Of a stretch of DNA of 64,000 nucleotides, positions 52,851 to 64,000 are shown piece by piece. A model generated the notes under the pieces. It was not told the DNA's origin. It made no database searches and saw only the letters and a program-made list of their open reading frames with translations. The position numbers were made by a program, and so were the translations under genes. Position 1 is the first letter of the stretch. Each line of letters opens with the position of its first letter. Source of the DNA: Periplaneta americana. Lineage: Eukaryota > Arthropoda > Insecta > Blattodea > Blattidae. Location of the stretch: contig NC_091122.1 in the NCBI RefSeq assembly GCF_040183065.1, positions 159,365,455 through 159,429,454 on the forward strand, given 5' to 3'.

Positions 52851-55540
52851 ATGCTGCAGATTTCACATTGAGTTGAAATGTAAACATTCACAGGGGACCA
52901 TTTAACATAATTTTCTTCTATCCAACAATGCCATAATGACAAGCGAAAGAGCGGGAACAATGTCTTTTTTCATATTGTGCTATCAGTGTTTTCCATCAAC
53001 AATTTATTACAAATACATCCCCTGAAATTCATTGAGCTGTTCTTTCTAATGGAACCGTTATGGATTTCGTAATACGCATAGTTACAAAATTATAGCAGTT
53101 TATAATCACGAAATGTTTCTGTGGACACAATATATATAATGTAACATCCTGGATAATAAAAAATGCCTATACCTTGATCACTGGTCATTCTCCAGTAGGC
53201 CTGCCCAGGAAACCACAGTACAATTGTTCACCACCTTACTCACAGAGAACACTTTTCGACGAGTGCAAAGGATAGATGGCAGACCTGTCGCTGGAGATGA
53301 TAGGATGATAGACGAAGTGATTGTGAGGGTTAATTGGGATTAGAATGGAGATGGGTCATGGCCCTTTAAAAATTAGTATTATCCCAGGAATCACCTGGAG
53401 AGACTTGAGAAACTACGAAAAACGTAGGACAGGATAGCATCCACCTCCGAATCTTCTGAATGATAACCATTACTACGTCATGCTCGGTACAAAATTTTTG
53501 AAAATGCAAAACAGACTCTATAGTTTTAAAAATCCATTCCATTTAGGTTCAAACGTAACTTCTTTGCCTAGAAGTAAAGTGTTATAACATTAATCTCTAT
53601 ATTTTCATATAAGGCCAATTATTTAAAATATTTTACATTAAATTTTTAGATGGTATCGAAATGAACCTTTTAATGGAAGGTACTTGATTGATCTTACCAA
53701 AGTAGAACTATATTTTTAAAAAATGTTATTTTGTAATATCTTTATGTGCGAGACTTTACTTGCAATATTGTCAATAACCACTAAATTTAGCGAAAAGAAT
53801 AATTATAATTATAATTTTAATTATGAGTTCGAACCATAATTGTGTAAATTACAGTTCGACAGCTGCATTCATCGAATATATCGTATAGAAGCACGTTATA
53901 TTTTTATTTTGTTATTCTTCGTTTTCCCTCACCACCTCTTATTTTTATGAACAGAAATATGTGCAAGAAATTATAAGGGCTACATGCTACTAGTTAAACC
54001 TTAAATCAAACCTGTTAATTTTCAATAGATCTGGAGGGAGATGGAATATTCCTTAAGCATAAGGATCGTCATTCAAGTACTGCTTGACTTTATACAGTGT
54101 CACACCCAGACATGTGTGTGATGAAGCATCTCTTTGCAGGAGTGAATGTCCTGATAATATTTATCACAGAAACCGTCAACAGAGTTGGACTTTGAGCAAA
54201 TTAGAGTATTCGAAAAAAACTACTAGACTGCTAGTCCGTATCTTAACTGACAAATAAAACGTTTTCTCTGCATTTACCATATGATTTCACTTATATATTC
54301 AATGAATTTAAGAATTCTAAAGTAACTCTACCAATATTCACTTTCATTTATTCAGATTCACTTTCTTCGTTTTCCGAACCATTATTCATTTTCATAACTT
54401 GTTTTTTTTTCACTAATAAACAGTTGTTCAAAAAATTTGCAAAATGGTGCACAGCCTACTTCAGCAACAGCTCCTTAAAAATAGTGTAACACATAGTGTT
54501 TTTTATTTTATTTTGTTCCTATATTTGCCGAGAGGCCTTGTTTCCCAGACATTTCCGTTCACAAAAATGATATTTTTAACACACGTATAAAAAATAACTT
54601 AATTTTATAATACAGCAATCTAAAAAGTTTATCACTGGCATACATATTTATTTTTTACTACAAAACATAAAAACAAAGTAAAGGTAAAGCATTGTAATGT
54701 TGTAAAAATATGGTTTGAACATTTTTCATAGAAGTACATATAAGCACGTCACATGCATGTCTATTCCTCTACGTGCAACAATGTCTCTAAATTTTAGGAC
54801 GAATTTTGTTCATTTTTAATATCTACAAACCTATTCTTTCGAAACTCACGCACTAGAAATTAATTGTTTTCATTGAAAACATTTTCATTTGCGAAATTAA
54901 TTTATACACGTTTTAACATCCAGGTCATATCGCGTGTGTAGGATCTCCGGGTATATCAGTAGGCCTTGGACTATTGTGATTCTGTTTTCATTGGCATATG
55001 TTATTATATGGCTTGTATTCATTTTAACCGATATCATATGATTAGTGCACATCACCAGTAAGCCACAATGCTGAAGACAATGACACATACAGTTACAGTA
55101 CACTAGTCTAAACTTGTAAAAGTATGAAGTAAGCTAGGTATTTCAGAATAAGTAAACGTAATCGTGTTACGCTAAAATTGATGCTTGCGTACAAAGGTTG
55201 ATTGTACATATCTTTAAAGTGAGTTGTAAAATAGCAGACGGGAAAAGATAAAACATGCTTGCGTTTACAAACAACTTTGACCGTAAAGAACTTTGATTTG
55301 GTTCCAAAGCACATTAACTACATGACGTATTGAGTTACAATTGCAAGTACAATGTTCGAAGGAGAGCAAGAGAATTATTGCCCTTTTGGTACCTCAGTGC
55401 AAGAGTGAGAGATTATTCTTTCACGAGCAAGGGTTCCATGCCAGGTGTTGACCGGAGTCATACTTATGGTGGAGAAGATGGAAGGAAGGGAGATTCCTTG
55501 GGATTTTCCCATTTCCCTCAAAATTACAAATCAATTTTAA
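52851..55540. other. Long spacer
   Basis: AT-rich sequence without recognisable exons, repeats with clear ends, or RNA genes. The minus frames at 54897-55314 show no family features. Confidence 0.45.
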
Positions 55541-55589
55541 CATTCTCCAGGTCCACCGCTATGGAGTTAAGGGTTAGTATGTCTGACTG

Positions 55590-55800
55590 TGAATTGAGCA
55601 CGTCCAAGTTTAAACTCTAGTTGGGACAAGTTATCTGGTTCAGGTTTTTCCGGGATTTTCCCCGTAAGTTATTAAGAGCAAGTAGTGGGTAACTTTCGGC
55701 GCTGGACCCTGGACTCATTTCGCTAACATTAGCACCTTCATCTCACTTAGACGCTAGATAACCATAGCAGTTGTCAAAGCATCGTAAAGTAAACCAATAA
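55590..55800 (+). mobile_element. Old SINE (family of 6653-6913)
   Basis: GGACAAGTTATCTGGTTCAG, GTGGGTAACTTTCGGCGCTG and GACGCTAGATAACC match the SINE body with numerous changes. Confidence 0.7.
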
Positions 55801-55865
55801 ATTAAAAAACACTCACCATTTCATCCTATTCTTCCGCTTATTTCATTTCATATAAAAATTATTTC

Positions 55866-56108
55866 AGGGTATAAAAGGCGCTTGCCTGCCGGTCTGAAGT
55901 TGCACTCGGGCGCGGGTTCGATCCCCGCTTGGGCTGATTGCCTGGTTGGGTTTTTACGAGGTTTTCCCCAACCGTAAGGTGAATATCAGGTAATCTATGG
56001 CGAATCCTCGGCCTCATCTCGCCAAATACCATCTCGCTATCACCAATCTCATCGACGCTAAATAACCTAGTAGTTCATACAGCGTCGTTAAATAACCAAC
56101 TAAAAAAA
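55866..56108 (+). mobile_element. tRNA-derived SINE (CGAGGTTTTCCCC family)
   Basis: Head with GGGCGCGGGTTCGATCCCCG (B-box), body TTGCCTGGTTGGGTTTTTAC and CGACGCTAAATAACC, A-rich tail at 56100-56108. Confidence 0.85.
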
Positions 56109-57084
56109 AAGTATGAAGTACGAGCTTCGGTGATACCGAGTGAAGACGGCTAGCCAGTTACAACTTCTCTGAGCAACTTAGCCTGTTAGGAATGCCCGAT
56201 GTTTGGTGCCTGCTGACGTATCAGCAGAGGCTGCCTATTCCTTATGCTATACGAGAGACGTTTGATGGCATCCATCGCTAATACCGTGGAATGATCAAGT
56301 CTTTCGGGGACAACTTCGATGACGTCCTACTGGTGTTAGTGGGACGGTCTGTGTTATTAGATGACATTGAGGAGCCTGCTTATGGTAGCTCAGGGGATGA
56401 AAAACTTTACATCTCATCTCATTTCTATCTCCTGGAGATTGTACGCATGTTGAACATTCTTTCGCGGTCTACATGCAGACGGATATTCTTCTTACCTCTC
56501 TCCACAAACAAATACATACAGGCATACACACACTCGTGAATTTTATCAACGACTAATTTATTTCCGAAATTTTAATTTTATGACGAGTTTCGCCCTCGGA
56601 CAATGATAATGATCAGGGTGTAGGGAGGAAAAACAACTAAAATATACGCGAGCGCACGCCTTTGGAAGGAGATCTGGGGTCGCTGGTAAGAAACTATTTT
56701 TATACAAGCGAGCTTCAAGTCTGTCTGCCACTTTCTCTTCGTGTGTCGCTGTTCGAATGAAGGAACCTACAGAAATTCTAAGGCGAAAAACTTACTAGGC
56801 ACGGCATTTTAAAGGTATGATAAATTTATAAAATAGTAGCGGTGCACAGACCACAATCAATGCTGCATACGGATGTTGAATGCTTCACAGACAAGAAATA
56901 ATTACTAACAAACAGAAAAAGAGTTTCAGAAAGATTTTCACAGTTAAGGACAAACACTGGATCGCAAATCAGGTAAGAGAGAAAACCCTAAAATGAGTGC
57001 TCCAAAATTGACCATCAGGTTGAAAGATACCTGCGAAAGAAAGTCAATTCTTAAACACTGAAAAGTATTGCGTAAACACTAATA
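56109..57084. other. Spacer
   Basis: An 82-aa frame at 56291-56539 has no recognised domain. The stretch TACGAGCTTCGGTGAT at 56119 recurs near 49079, a short unlabelled repeat. Confidence 0.35.
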
Positions 57085-58196
57085 CAGGGACGTCATTTTA
57101 TTTTTACTAACATTTTTAATATTAACCTGGCTATACCTTTGGATTAATGATTGAGACCCGGAAACACAGTTTGCTACCTCCTTCCACGACTGGAGTTCGA
57201 TGATACTGGCGTAAAATACAAACAAATCACTTTACTAGGTATAGGAGGGAAGAAAAGTAGTTCATCCATTTACGTAAAGTAGGAAATATCGCGATTTTGA
57301 GTTTGATAATTTTCATTACATTTTGTTTAATCAAAATACAGTACAGTGTTAACAATAAGTGTTTTTACTCACGAACTGAGTTATCCATGCGAACGTATTC
57401 ATCATGCAGCGTATATTATACTGTCTACAGCACATTAGCGTACAATATAGAGAATGAAGTTAAATTGAAAAATAATCATAATATGGATATTTAAACATAT
57501 TTTTTAAAATGGTGGCCGTTCATTTCGATACAGGCTTCAGATCTTTTGTGTCTATTATCGCACTATAGACTATTGCATCTAATTCCAATTACCAGTTTCG
57601 TCCTTCATACTTAGTAGCTCATGTTGAAATAATTCTGTACCTACTCTATAAAAGAGTACCTTACGTACTGTAAATTCAGTCTTCATTTCTGCCCGACCCG
57701 CACAGATAAAATTGCTCAGACATGCTATCTACTGTCCGTCCAAGTGGTTATGTCGCAGGATCGTAGAAAGGGGGGCAATCACGTGATAGTTAATTACTCA
57801 ACGAGGCCCTTTTATTTAAATTATTTTAAACAGTTGCATAATATTACTTAGACGTCCAATTAATTCCTAACAGAAATTAATGTTTTCAGAAAAGATCTAA
57901 GAAAGCTCAGCCATTAGTCTTTACAGAGGAGCGAGCAGAAGCAGACGGGGGAAATCGGGATGCGACGTAGGCAAACGGACGACAGTACCTGTACGAAAAT
58001 ATGATTCAATATTGGAAGTTTTCGTCACTGGAAAACGCGAAGATATTTCTGAAACGTACTATACTCACTAACTCAGTACTGCGGCCTTGGTTCTGTGTGG
58101 ACAATTGGAACTTCGTTAGTAGAAGGGTTGGGAGTGAAGTACATTCAAAAACTCAGGTACAATAAAAGTTGAAGTAAAAATAAAATGATGTCCCTG
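57085..58196. mobile_element. TA-flanked TIR element, 1112 bp (copy 2)
   Basis: Inverted termini CAGGGACGTCATTTTATTTT and AAAATGATGTCCCTG, TA at 57083-57084 and 58197-58198. Near-identical over its length to 38111-39213 by eye. Confidence 0.9.
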
Positions 58197-58502
58197 TATA
58201 ACGGCCGAGTTTCTACAAAGAAGCGATACATTAATAAGAGGAATGAATCTAGGAGAATGGCATTTGCAAAAGAGCATGTAAATAAAGATACTGAGTGCAT
58301 AAAGCATGTCAATTTTCAGACGAGTCAAAATGTAATCTTTTTAATCGGTTGGGATTATGTGCAGTATATTTGGAGGCAACCAATAGAATTTGAGACCTAA
58401 GCCAAATACGGTGCTTTCCTGTGTTACGGTATATGTACACACGTGTACAAATACGTTATGTTAAAATAAGTGTATCAATTTCAGTGTGTTGAGATATTTT
58501 AT

Positions 58503-58645
58503 CTTTCCAATTTCGAACGGATGGGGAAAACCTGGAAAAATCCAACCAGGTAATCAGCCTAAGCGGGAATCGAACCCACGCTCAAGCGAAACTCTGGATC
58601 GGCAGGCAAGCGTCTGAGCCGACTGAGCTTCACCGGTGGCGATCC
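58503..58645 (-). mobile_element. SINE, reverse copy
   Basis: CCAACCAGGTAATCAGCCTA then GCGGGAATCGAACCC (B-box on the minus strand) and GAGCCGACTGAGCTTCACC (A-box side). Same family as 55866-56108. Confidence 0.7.
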
Positions 58646-58957
58646 GTAATATTATTATCGTCAGATTCTTCATTATTTTACTAATTCCACTTTGTTCAGT
58701 ACTTTTAAAAAAGGAGCTGATATCTCGCGTATCTGCCACATGAAGTGAACTGAACGGACTTTCCCCTATAACATGTTCCAGGCTTGTCCCAGTTCTTTCT
58801 CACCCGTACTATAAAAAGATTAAATTGCCTAATGAATCTCTACATTTAGAAACATAATGTTAACGTTAACATTGATTTGTATATGAATTTGCAAATAAAT
58901 CTATTGTAACTCCTCAGAATTATGCTTTCTTCATACGTAATTCTAAGAGAGATGGTA

Positions 58958-59194
58958 CCGTCATTTCCCATAACTATGGTCCTGGAACATAACTAAGGTC
59001 CACGATACAACCATTCAAAGTACATTGCAGAAGTAACATAGACCGTTCGTAGATAGCTGCAGAGACTTGACTTCAAACTACAGTACAGCAAAAATAAAGA
59101 TAAACGAGGTATTACGTTATGGAATACAAAATTTAAATGGTAGTATTCGTGGACCATAGTTGTGTTTGAGGACCATAGTTATGGGAAATGACGG
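58958..59194. mobile_element. MITE, 237 bp, TA target
   Basis: Inverted termini CCGTCATTTCCCATAACTAT (perfect over 25 bp) with TA on both sides (58956-58957, 59195-59196). Confidence 0.88.
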
Positions 59195-59809
59195 TAGTCT
59201 ATATTACTTTGACCTCCAGGAACAATTCCTTTCATGCACCCCATGCCTATGAGCCATGATTACGACAACGTTCAGGTTAATCATCATTAAATGTTCAGAC
59301 TGAAGGACTAACCTAAATCATTTCCTAATTTAAGCAAACATGTTATGGAACAAAGAAATTAAATTCATAAAGCAAGGAGGAAAATATTCTCCAGACTGTT
59401 TTCATTGGCACTGTTAACTCGCGTAGTTTGATCAACGCCGCACAGCGTGGCAAGTGGTCGACCCTGGCATTACGCCACGCCCCCAGTCGCAGTGAAGACC
59501 CGAGAGTGTCTGTATAATACAAACACGAACTTCTCCCTCCGGCAGTAGTCTTTGTTGCTTTCAAGGATTGTGGTGAGTACATAATAGTGCTGTCGTGTGT
59601 GATGTGCAATCTGTTTCTATTCAAAAATCCATTAATGCGTGTGTGCGTCCTCATTCTACTATACTAAGGTAAGACGATAGTAGAGCAATACAGCTGTTTC
59701 AGAACTAATTGTTTTGACCTTGAGAAATCCGGTTTACAAATTCTTCCTGTGGTATTTATAAACTGGAAATTCTACTGCACAGCCATACGTAGCCTACATG
59801 CTCGATTGT

Positions 59810-60460
59810 TTCTGCCGCAGACACAGTCTACGATGCCTCGTTTCAATAATTTCAACTGTTATGTCAATGAACGTCAAACATTTTTGAATCTCACTTATTT
59901 GATGAGATCATAATTATCGTCAAAAATATTCTCAACTCCAAAGAAGATGGTGAATTGAAGGAAATTCTTAAATCAAAACAATTAGATGAAGTCTGGGTGG
60001 ATCTGTTCAGAAGTGTTGATGATGAGCTCTCAAATTTAAAAATTAATTTTGTGTAAAAAAAATTATGGTTTATTTAGCTACGCTCGCATCTGCTGAGGTT
60101 ATATCAGCGTCGCCGGTGTGCCGGAATTTTGTCTCGCAGGAGTTCTTTTACATGCCAGTCAATCTACTGACATGAGCTTATCGCATTTAAGCACACCATC
60201 GACCTGAGCCGGGATCGAACCCGCAACCTCGAGCACAGGTCAGCGCTATACCGACTGCGCTACCCAGGCCGACTTCATTATGTGTATCCCTGGTAGAAAT
60301 TCAAATGTTGAAAGATTGTTTTCTCTCATCAACTCACTATGAACTGTTGAGACAAACAGTTGTAGACTATATAAAGACAGTAAAACCAATGCTTATTGTG
60401 AAATCATTTTTCAGTGAGGATTGTGTCGCATTTCACGATTTGAAGCCTTAAAAACGTATT
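59810..60460 (+). mobile_element. hAT transposase C-terminal fragment, interrupted by a SINE
   Basis: Before the SINE: KQLDEVWVDLFRSVDDELSN-like text near 59985. After it: NSNVERLFSLINS near 60310, then pieces of SCRLYK...VKPMLIVKSFFSED. The VERLFS block is the hAT C-terminal dimerisation motif. Broken by stops. Confidence 0.6.
60058..60273 (-). mobile_element. tRNA-derived SINE, reverse, inserted in the hAT fragment
   Basis: AAAAATTATGGTTTATTTAG to CGACTGCGCTACCCAGGCC. The minus strand begins GGCCTGGGTAGCGCAGTCGG (tRNA-like A-box) and has GCGGGTTCGATCCCGG as B-box. Confidence 0.9.
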
Positions 60461-61102
60461 GTACATGTGACGCTGATTGATTTATAACGGTGCATTCTCA
60501 GGTGAATCTATTTCGTTAAGAATGCATTTTCAGTTCATTTTGTTCAAGTTCCTGTTCAAGTAGGATGGTAAATATACACAAAATCTTATTTTTTTTTTAA
60601 TCAGTGCAGAATATTCCATATTTTTTCCGATTTTCTTGGGAACCTAGATGAGAATATGTCTATCCATCCCGAACCCATCTTTAGATCGCGATACATATTA
60701 TATAAAAATGAATGTCGCTGATCGCAATCTTAATTGCAACGGTTGATATCAGTAAACAATTCTTGGCATATTAAAACATTAATAATCGCTATTAATGAAG
60801 TCCTGAAAGTACTGCACATACCAGTACGCTTTCAATTATACGGGACATCGTTGTTTTAACACCACGTCACCAAAGGTCTGAGATAATTTCTTTGACCCTA
60901 ACTTCAGAGTTCACGTATTGAGTTGCCCAATATTCTGTTCGAAGGTCTGTGTACCGGTAATGGGATTCTCTGCCATCGATGCTACAGTAACGAATAAAAC
61001 ACAATAATTTACATGTTGTAATTTCAAACCAGGGGCATCATTTAAGAGGAGAATGGTATAGCAGTTGCCCCCTCTGAGTACAAGGTTAAAAAAATTATAT
61101 TA
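60461..61102. other. Spacer
   Basis: Nothing recognised. Confidence 0.4.
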
Positions 61103-61375
61103 ACTATACTTCGTCCCATAATGTCTGACTGGAGAAGTAAACATTTCCTTCAGAGGAGGAGAGAAGTATAATTGCTAATCAACCTATGGCAGAAGTCTCG
61201 CTTCATACTTATCTTGAAGTTGGGAGGGGGTAGAACACTTCATGCAGCCCAACTTCAACATAAGCGTGGAATGAGACCTCTGTCATTGGTTGAAAAGCAA
61301 TTATACTTCTCTCCTCCTCTGCCAGCAATGTTTAGGCCTACTTCTCCTGTCAGACATTATGGAACGAAGTATAGT
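61103..61375. mobile_element. Foldback MITE, 273 bp
   Basis: Long inverted arms: ACTATACTTCGTCCCATAAT on the left and its inverted near-copy at the right end, with a second matched block GCAGAGGAGGAGAGAAGTAT further in; arms are ~80 bp. Loop of ~100 bp. Confidence 0.82.
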
Positions 61376-62911
61376 ACTACTAAAGAAAGAAATGTGAGAA
61401 CTTCATATTTAATATTAAAATATTCTACTTTTAGAAACACTTAAATAAAAAAAGAGATTTATTGGGACTCATTCAAGAAATCGTGCCAATAGCATTTCAT
61501 CCGATAATATCTTTCCTGTCTTGCCTTCTTAGGAATCCACCAGACAATCTGGTGTTTTAATTCACTGCATAAATAAATATTAATATTTTCAGTGTATAAA
61601 ATAAATTTATGAGGACTGCAGTCAGCCCTAGATGTGAATTGACATTTTTTTTTTTTTTTACTATTATTTGAAGTAAACTGCATGTGCAACCAAACCAATG
61701 TTTTTCGGAATTCGCTATATTATTATTTCACTCATTTACTATTTACAGAAGTTAGGGTAGCCTATATTATTCAGCTAGTGAGTGTCATCAGGTTTATATT
61801 TTCCTGCTTTCTTTATAACCACAACCCACGACCTGTTTAAAGATTTTGGGGATCGTGTCTCTGAGCTACTGTAAATCTTATAAAAAATAACGCGCACAGG
61901 TGCAATAAATGTGCTGAATTACCTGTATACATAGAAGTAGCTTTTACAAGTAGTGTTTCTGCATTAATTTCTAAATTTATAAAATTAACATTTTGCCTCA
62001 TACCCGTGGAAAAGAAACACTTTGGCTTCGCCTGCAATATAATTTGGGCGAATAGACAGGCCTGTCGAAAATTTTAGGTTTTAATTTTTACACTTCAGCT
62101 GCATACACACAAAAAAAAAATCATGTCTCAAAACAACAATGTCATTCGGTTTCTGTTTTTATATTATGGTCAAGTTAAGTCCAGCACTCAAGTTTATCCC
62201 ATTTTACGGTATGGAAAATAGTTCATATCCGAAGAAATAGAGAGTACACCACGCGATATAGCCTACTTTGTAAAGTTTTCCCTAAAAATATTGCCCCTTC
62301 CCCAAGCAAAAACTGAAATTACGCCCCTGTTTTAAACGTATTGCTTTTACTGCATCTTCCTCCACTTTCTTTCTTCAAGAAAGGAAGACAGTACACACAT
62401 CTGGACTGGATACACCGCGATGTAGTCACTAAAATTGCTGTCATCGATTGTTGGACTTTACGTCCGTCTTTAAATGAATATTAATGGACTACTGACAACT
62501 CTTGAGAGGAGACGATGTTAATTGACGTAACAAATCGATATGTTTACCATAGGAGATAGTCTCTATTCGCCTTGCTGTTTTCTTCGGTGGTGTAATGCTA
62601 GTCTTGGATCCGAGGTTCACGGATTCAAACCAGTCTAAGGCGATGGATTTTAAATTGTGATAATATTCTTAGCATGGTTTCTTCCGAGCTGGAGGTAGCC
62701 TATAACTGTCGGTCCTGTGTTGCAGTGTTCCGAATGGATGGCTGCAGACAAAATTTGTCGACCATTTCTCCTCTACGTTGAAATTAAACTTTGAAGTTTA
62801 AGTAGTTAAATGATATACTGACAATACCCATAGGTTCATTATTACGAATCATTAAATAACATACCACATAGGTTTTAAAATTAAATGTATCTTCCTGTGC
62901 CCAGTGTTTAT
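61376..62911. other. Spacer
   Basis: AT-rich, no coding or repeat edges recognised. Confidence 0.4.
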
Positions 62912-63832
62912 GGGCTAATTCACACGGGGATAGTTTACAGGAGTCAAGTGCTTGGAGTAAGTCGACTTTCCTTCAACTTTCCCCGTATGATATGGTCGAG
63001 ACAGTCAAGTTGTACTTGGCGGTCAAGCAGAATTTGAGTTGACGACCCGTCAACTTTTGTGTCCACTTTCCCGTCACGTGACCAACTTGACTCCACCACT
63101 TCCCGCGTGTGAATGCGAACTTGTAGCAACTTGGCAAGTAGAAAGTTTGTAGTTTTAGGCCTATTGTCGAAGTAAATTAATAATAATTAATAATGAGCGC
63201 CCCTAAGTGGAATTCCAACGATATCATAAAGTTTTTGGAAGTGTATGAGAAGTATGAAATTCTATGGAATATACGTGACAAAGAATACCTCAATAAAAAC
63301 AAGCTGGAATTATTATTCCAGAAACTAGTCAGTGAACTCATGGAACAAGGTTTCGAAAACATAGACGTAGAAGTGGTTCGAAAAAGTTAAAAACACTTAA
63401 AACAGGACTCATTCTGAGATGTTTCCTGTATTCTGCAGGACCTTCTTCAGCTAATTCTTTCAACAAGGTATTGGATGCACCATGCATAATTCTTCTACGA
63501 ATCCATTTCTTAACCCATGTTCTCTTTTCCTTTTTTTAAAGAATATTTTGTAATTCATACAATAACAAGGCGCCAATTAGCTGCACACATGTTTGAATAT
63601 GTGCTGGTGGCATCTTCAGTTTCACCAAACTAAAAATGCCAGTTCACTATTGATTTTTATTAACTATAACAGAATACAAGAATTCAAACACCACTGCGAA
63701 TACAACATTCAGCGCGCGCTTTTTTTTCAAGCATGGTTTCAAGTTTAATGTCTCCGTGTGATCACAAATATAACATCAAGTTTAGAGGCTGCAAGCACTT
63801 GACTCCTGTAAACTATCCCCGTGTGACTCGGG
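62912..63832 (+). mobile_element. TIR element with MADF-like exon (Harbinger-type)
   Basis: Arms of ~40 bp: CACACGGGGATAGTTTACAG at 62922 and its perfect complement near 63806-63825. The flanks share TTTAT (62907-62911, 63833-63837). Carries the MADF-like frame 63193-63390. Confidence 0.78.
63193..63390 (+). CDS. MADF-like DNA-binding domain fragment
   Basis: 65 aa: MSAPKWNSNDIIKFLEVYEK, YEILWNIRDKEYLNKNKLEL, LFQKLVSELMEQGFENIDVE, VVRKS. The LxxYExxxxLWNxxxxxYxN pattern is that of MADF/Myb-SANT-like domains. It stops where the domain's KIKxLR segment should follow; KHLK is seen just after the stop, so it is probably truncated by a frame change. Confidence 0.6.
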   Translation: MSAPKWNSNDIIKFLEVYEKYEILWNIRDKEYLNKNKLELLFQKLVSELMEQGFENIDVEVVRKS

Positions 63833-64000
63833 TTTATGCCTGTAATTCTCTCGCTTCCATCACATCAATAATATCCTCCAGCCATGTTTTATTATGTCTT
63901 ATATTTTTTCCTTCCTAGTTTTGACCCATTCTAAACTCCTCTGACGCAGTATTGCATCCGTCCTAATCATGCCACGTCTGTGACTCAAGTTCTAGCACGC
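63833..64000. other. Right edge of window
   Basis: TTTATGCCTGTAATTCTCTC onward; no feature recognised before the end. Confidence 0.3.

Noticed and set aside
1-64000. LTR retroelements, Polintons or virus-derived genes
   Set aside because: I looked for paired long direct repeats, protease, integrase, capsid and envelope-type motifs and saw none I could support.
41109-64000. A third synthetase paralogue
   Set aside because: None of the family signatures (SGTTG, HTGD, PKSPSGK) appears in any frame downstream of gene B.

Overview
This is an insect nuclear DNA window, most likely from a cockroach-like (blattodean) genome; Periplaneta is my best guess from the remembered look of its tRNA-derived SINEs, not from a search. 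The evidence for a large insect genome is: exons of 150-370 bp separated by introns of up to 9 kb, AT-rich spacers, and very many LINEs, SINEs, Harbinger-, hAT-, pogo/mariner- and THAP-type DNA transposons and two Helitrons, many nested in each other. No rRNA, tRNA gene, CRISPR array or operon is present, and I saw no LTR retroelement or virus-derived gene.

Two host genes are clear. Both are on the + strand, in tandem, and encode acyl-CoA synthetases of the 4-coumarate-CoA-ligase/luciferase-like branch of the adenylate-forming superfamily. Gene A is represented only by its last three exons (3420-3592, 4823-4978, 14062-14334); its 5' part lies off the left edge. Gene B is apparently complete in eight coding exons (23045-41108) and encodes 566 residues, with an Arg-rich N-terminus like a mitochondrial presequence and no peroxisomal SKL-type C-terminus. 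The three shared exons have identical lengths (173, 156 and 273 bp) and phases, so the two genes are tandem duplicates. The exon carrying part of the substrate pocket has diverged much more (29/58 identical) than the two C-terminal exons (40/52 and 71/90).

Layout: 1-3400 spacer with a SINE; 3420-14334 gene A, whose 9-kb last intron holds a 3.1-kb Harbinger-like element (with a repeated-gene relic and two SINEs inside), a second TAA-flanked element, a CRE-like motif cluster and a pogo-like transposon split by a mariner; 14335-23040 intergenic, with two THAP-bearing transposon relics, LINE pieces, a zinc-finger fragment and two abutting MITEs; 23045-41108 gene B, with introns holding hAT and Tc1/mariner pieces, a Helitron, a nearly full-length RTE-like LINE plus two shorter copies, a hAT relic, SINEs, a hAT MITE and a TA-flanked 1.1-kb element; 41109-64000 gene-poor, with a LINE split by another TA-flanked element, a second (inverted) Helitron holding a SINE, hAT relics, Harbinger-like elements, several MITEs and two orphan exon candidates (44843-45041 +, 50325-50572 -).

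The two synthetases would activate carboxylic acids (probably fatty or aryl acids) to CoA thioesters. The rest of the window is mostly decayed mobile DNA; several insertions can be ordered in time because target-site duplications and restored reading frames are visible.
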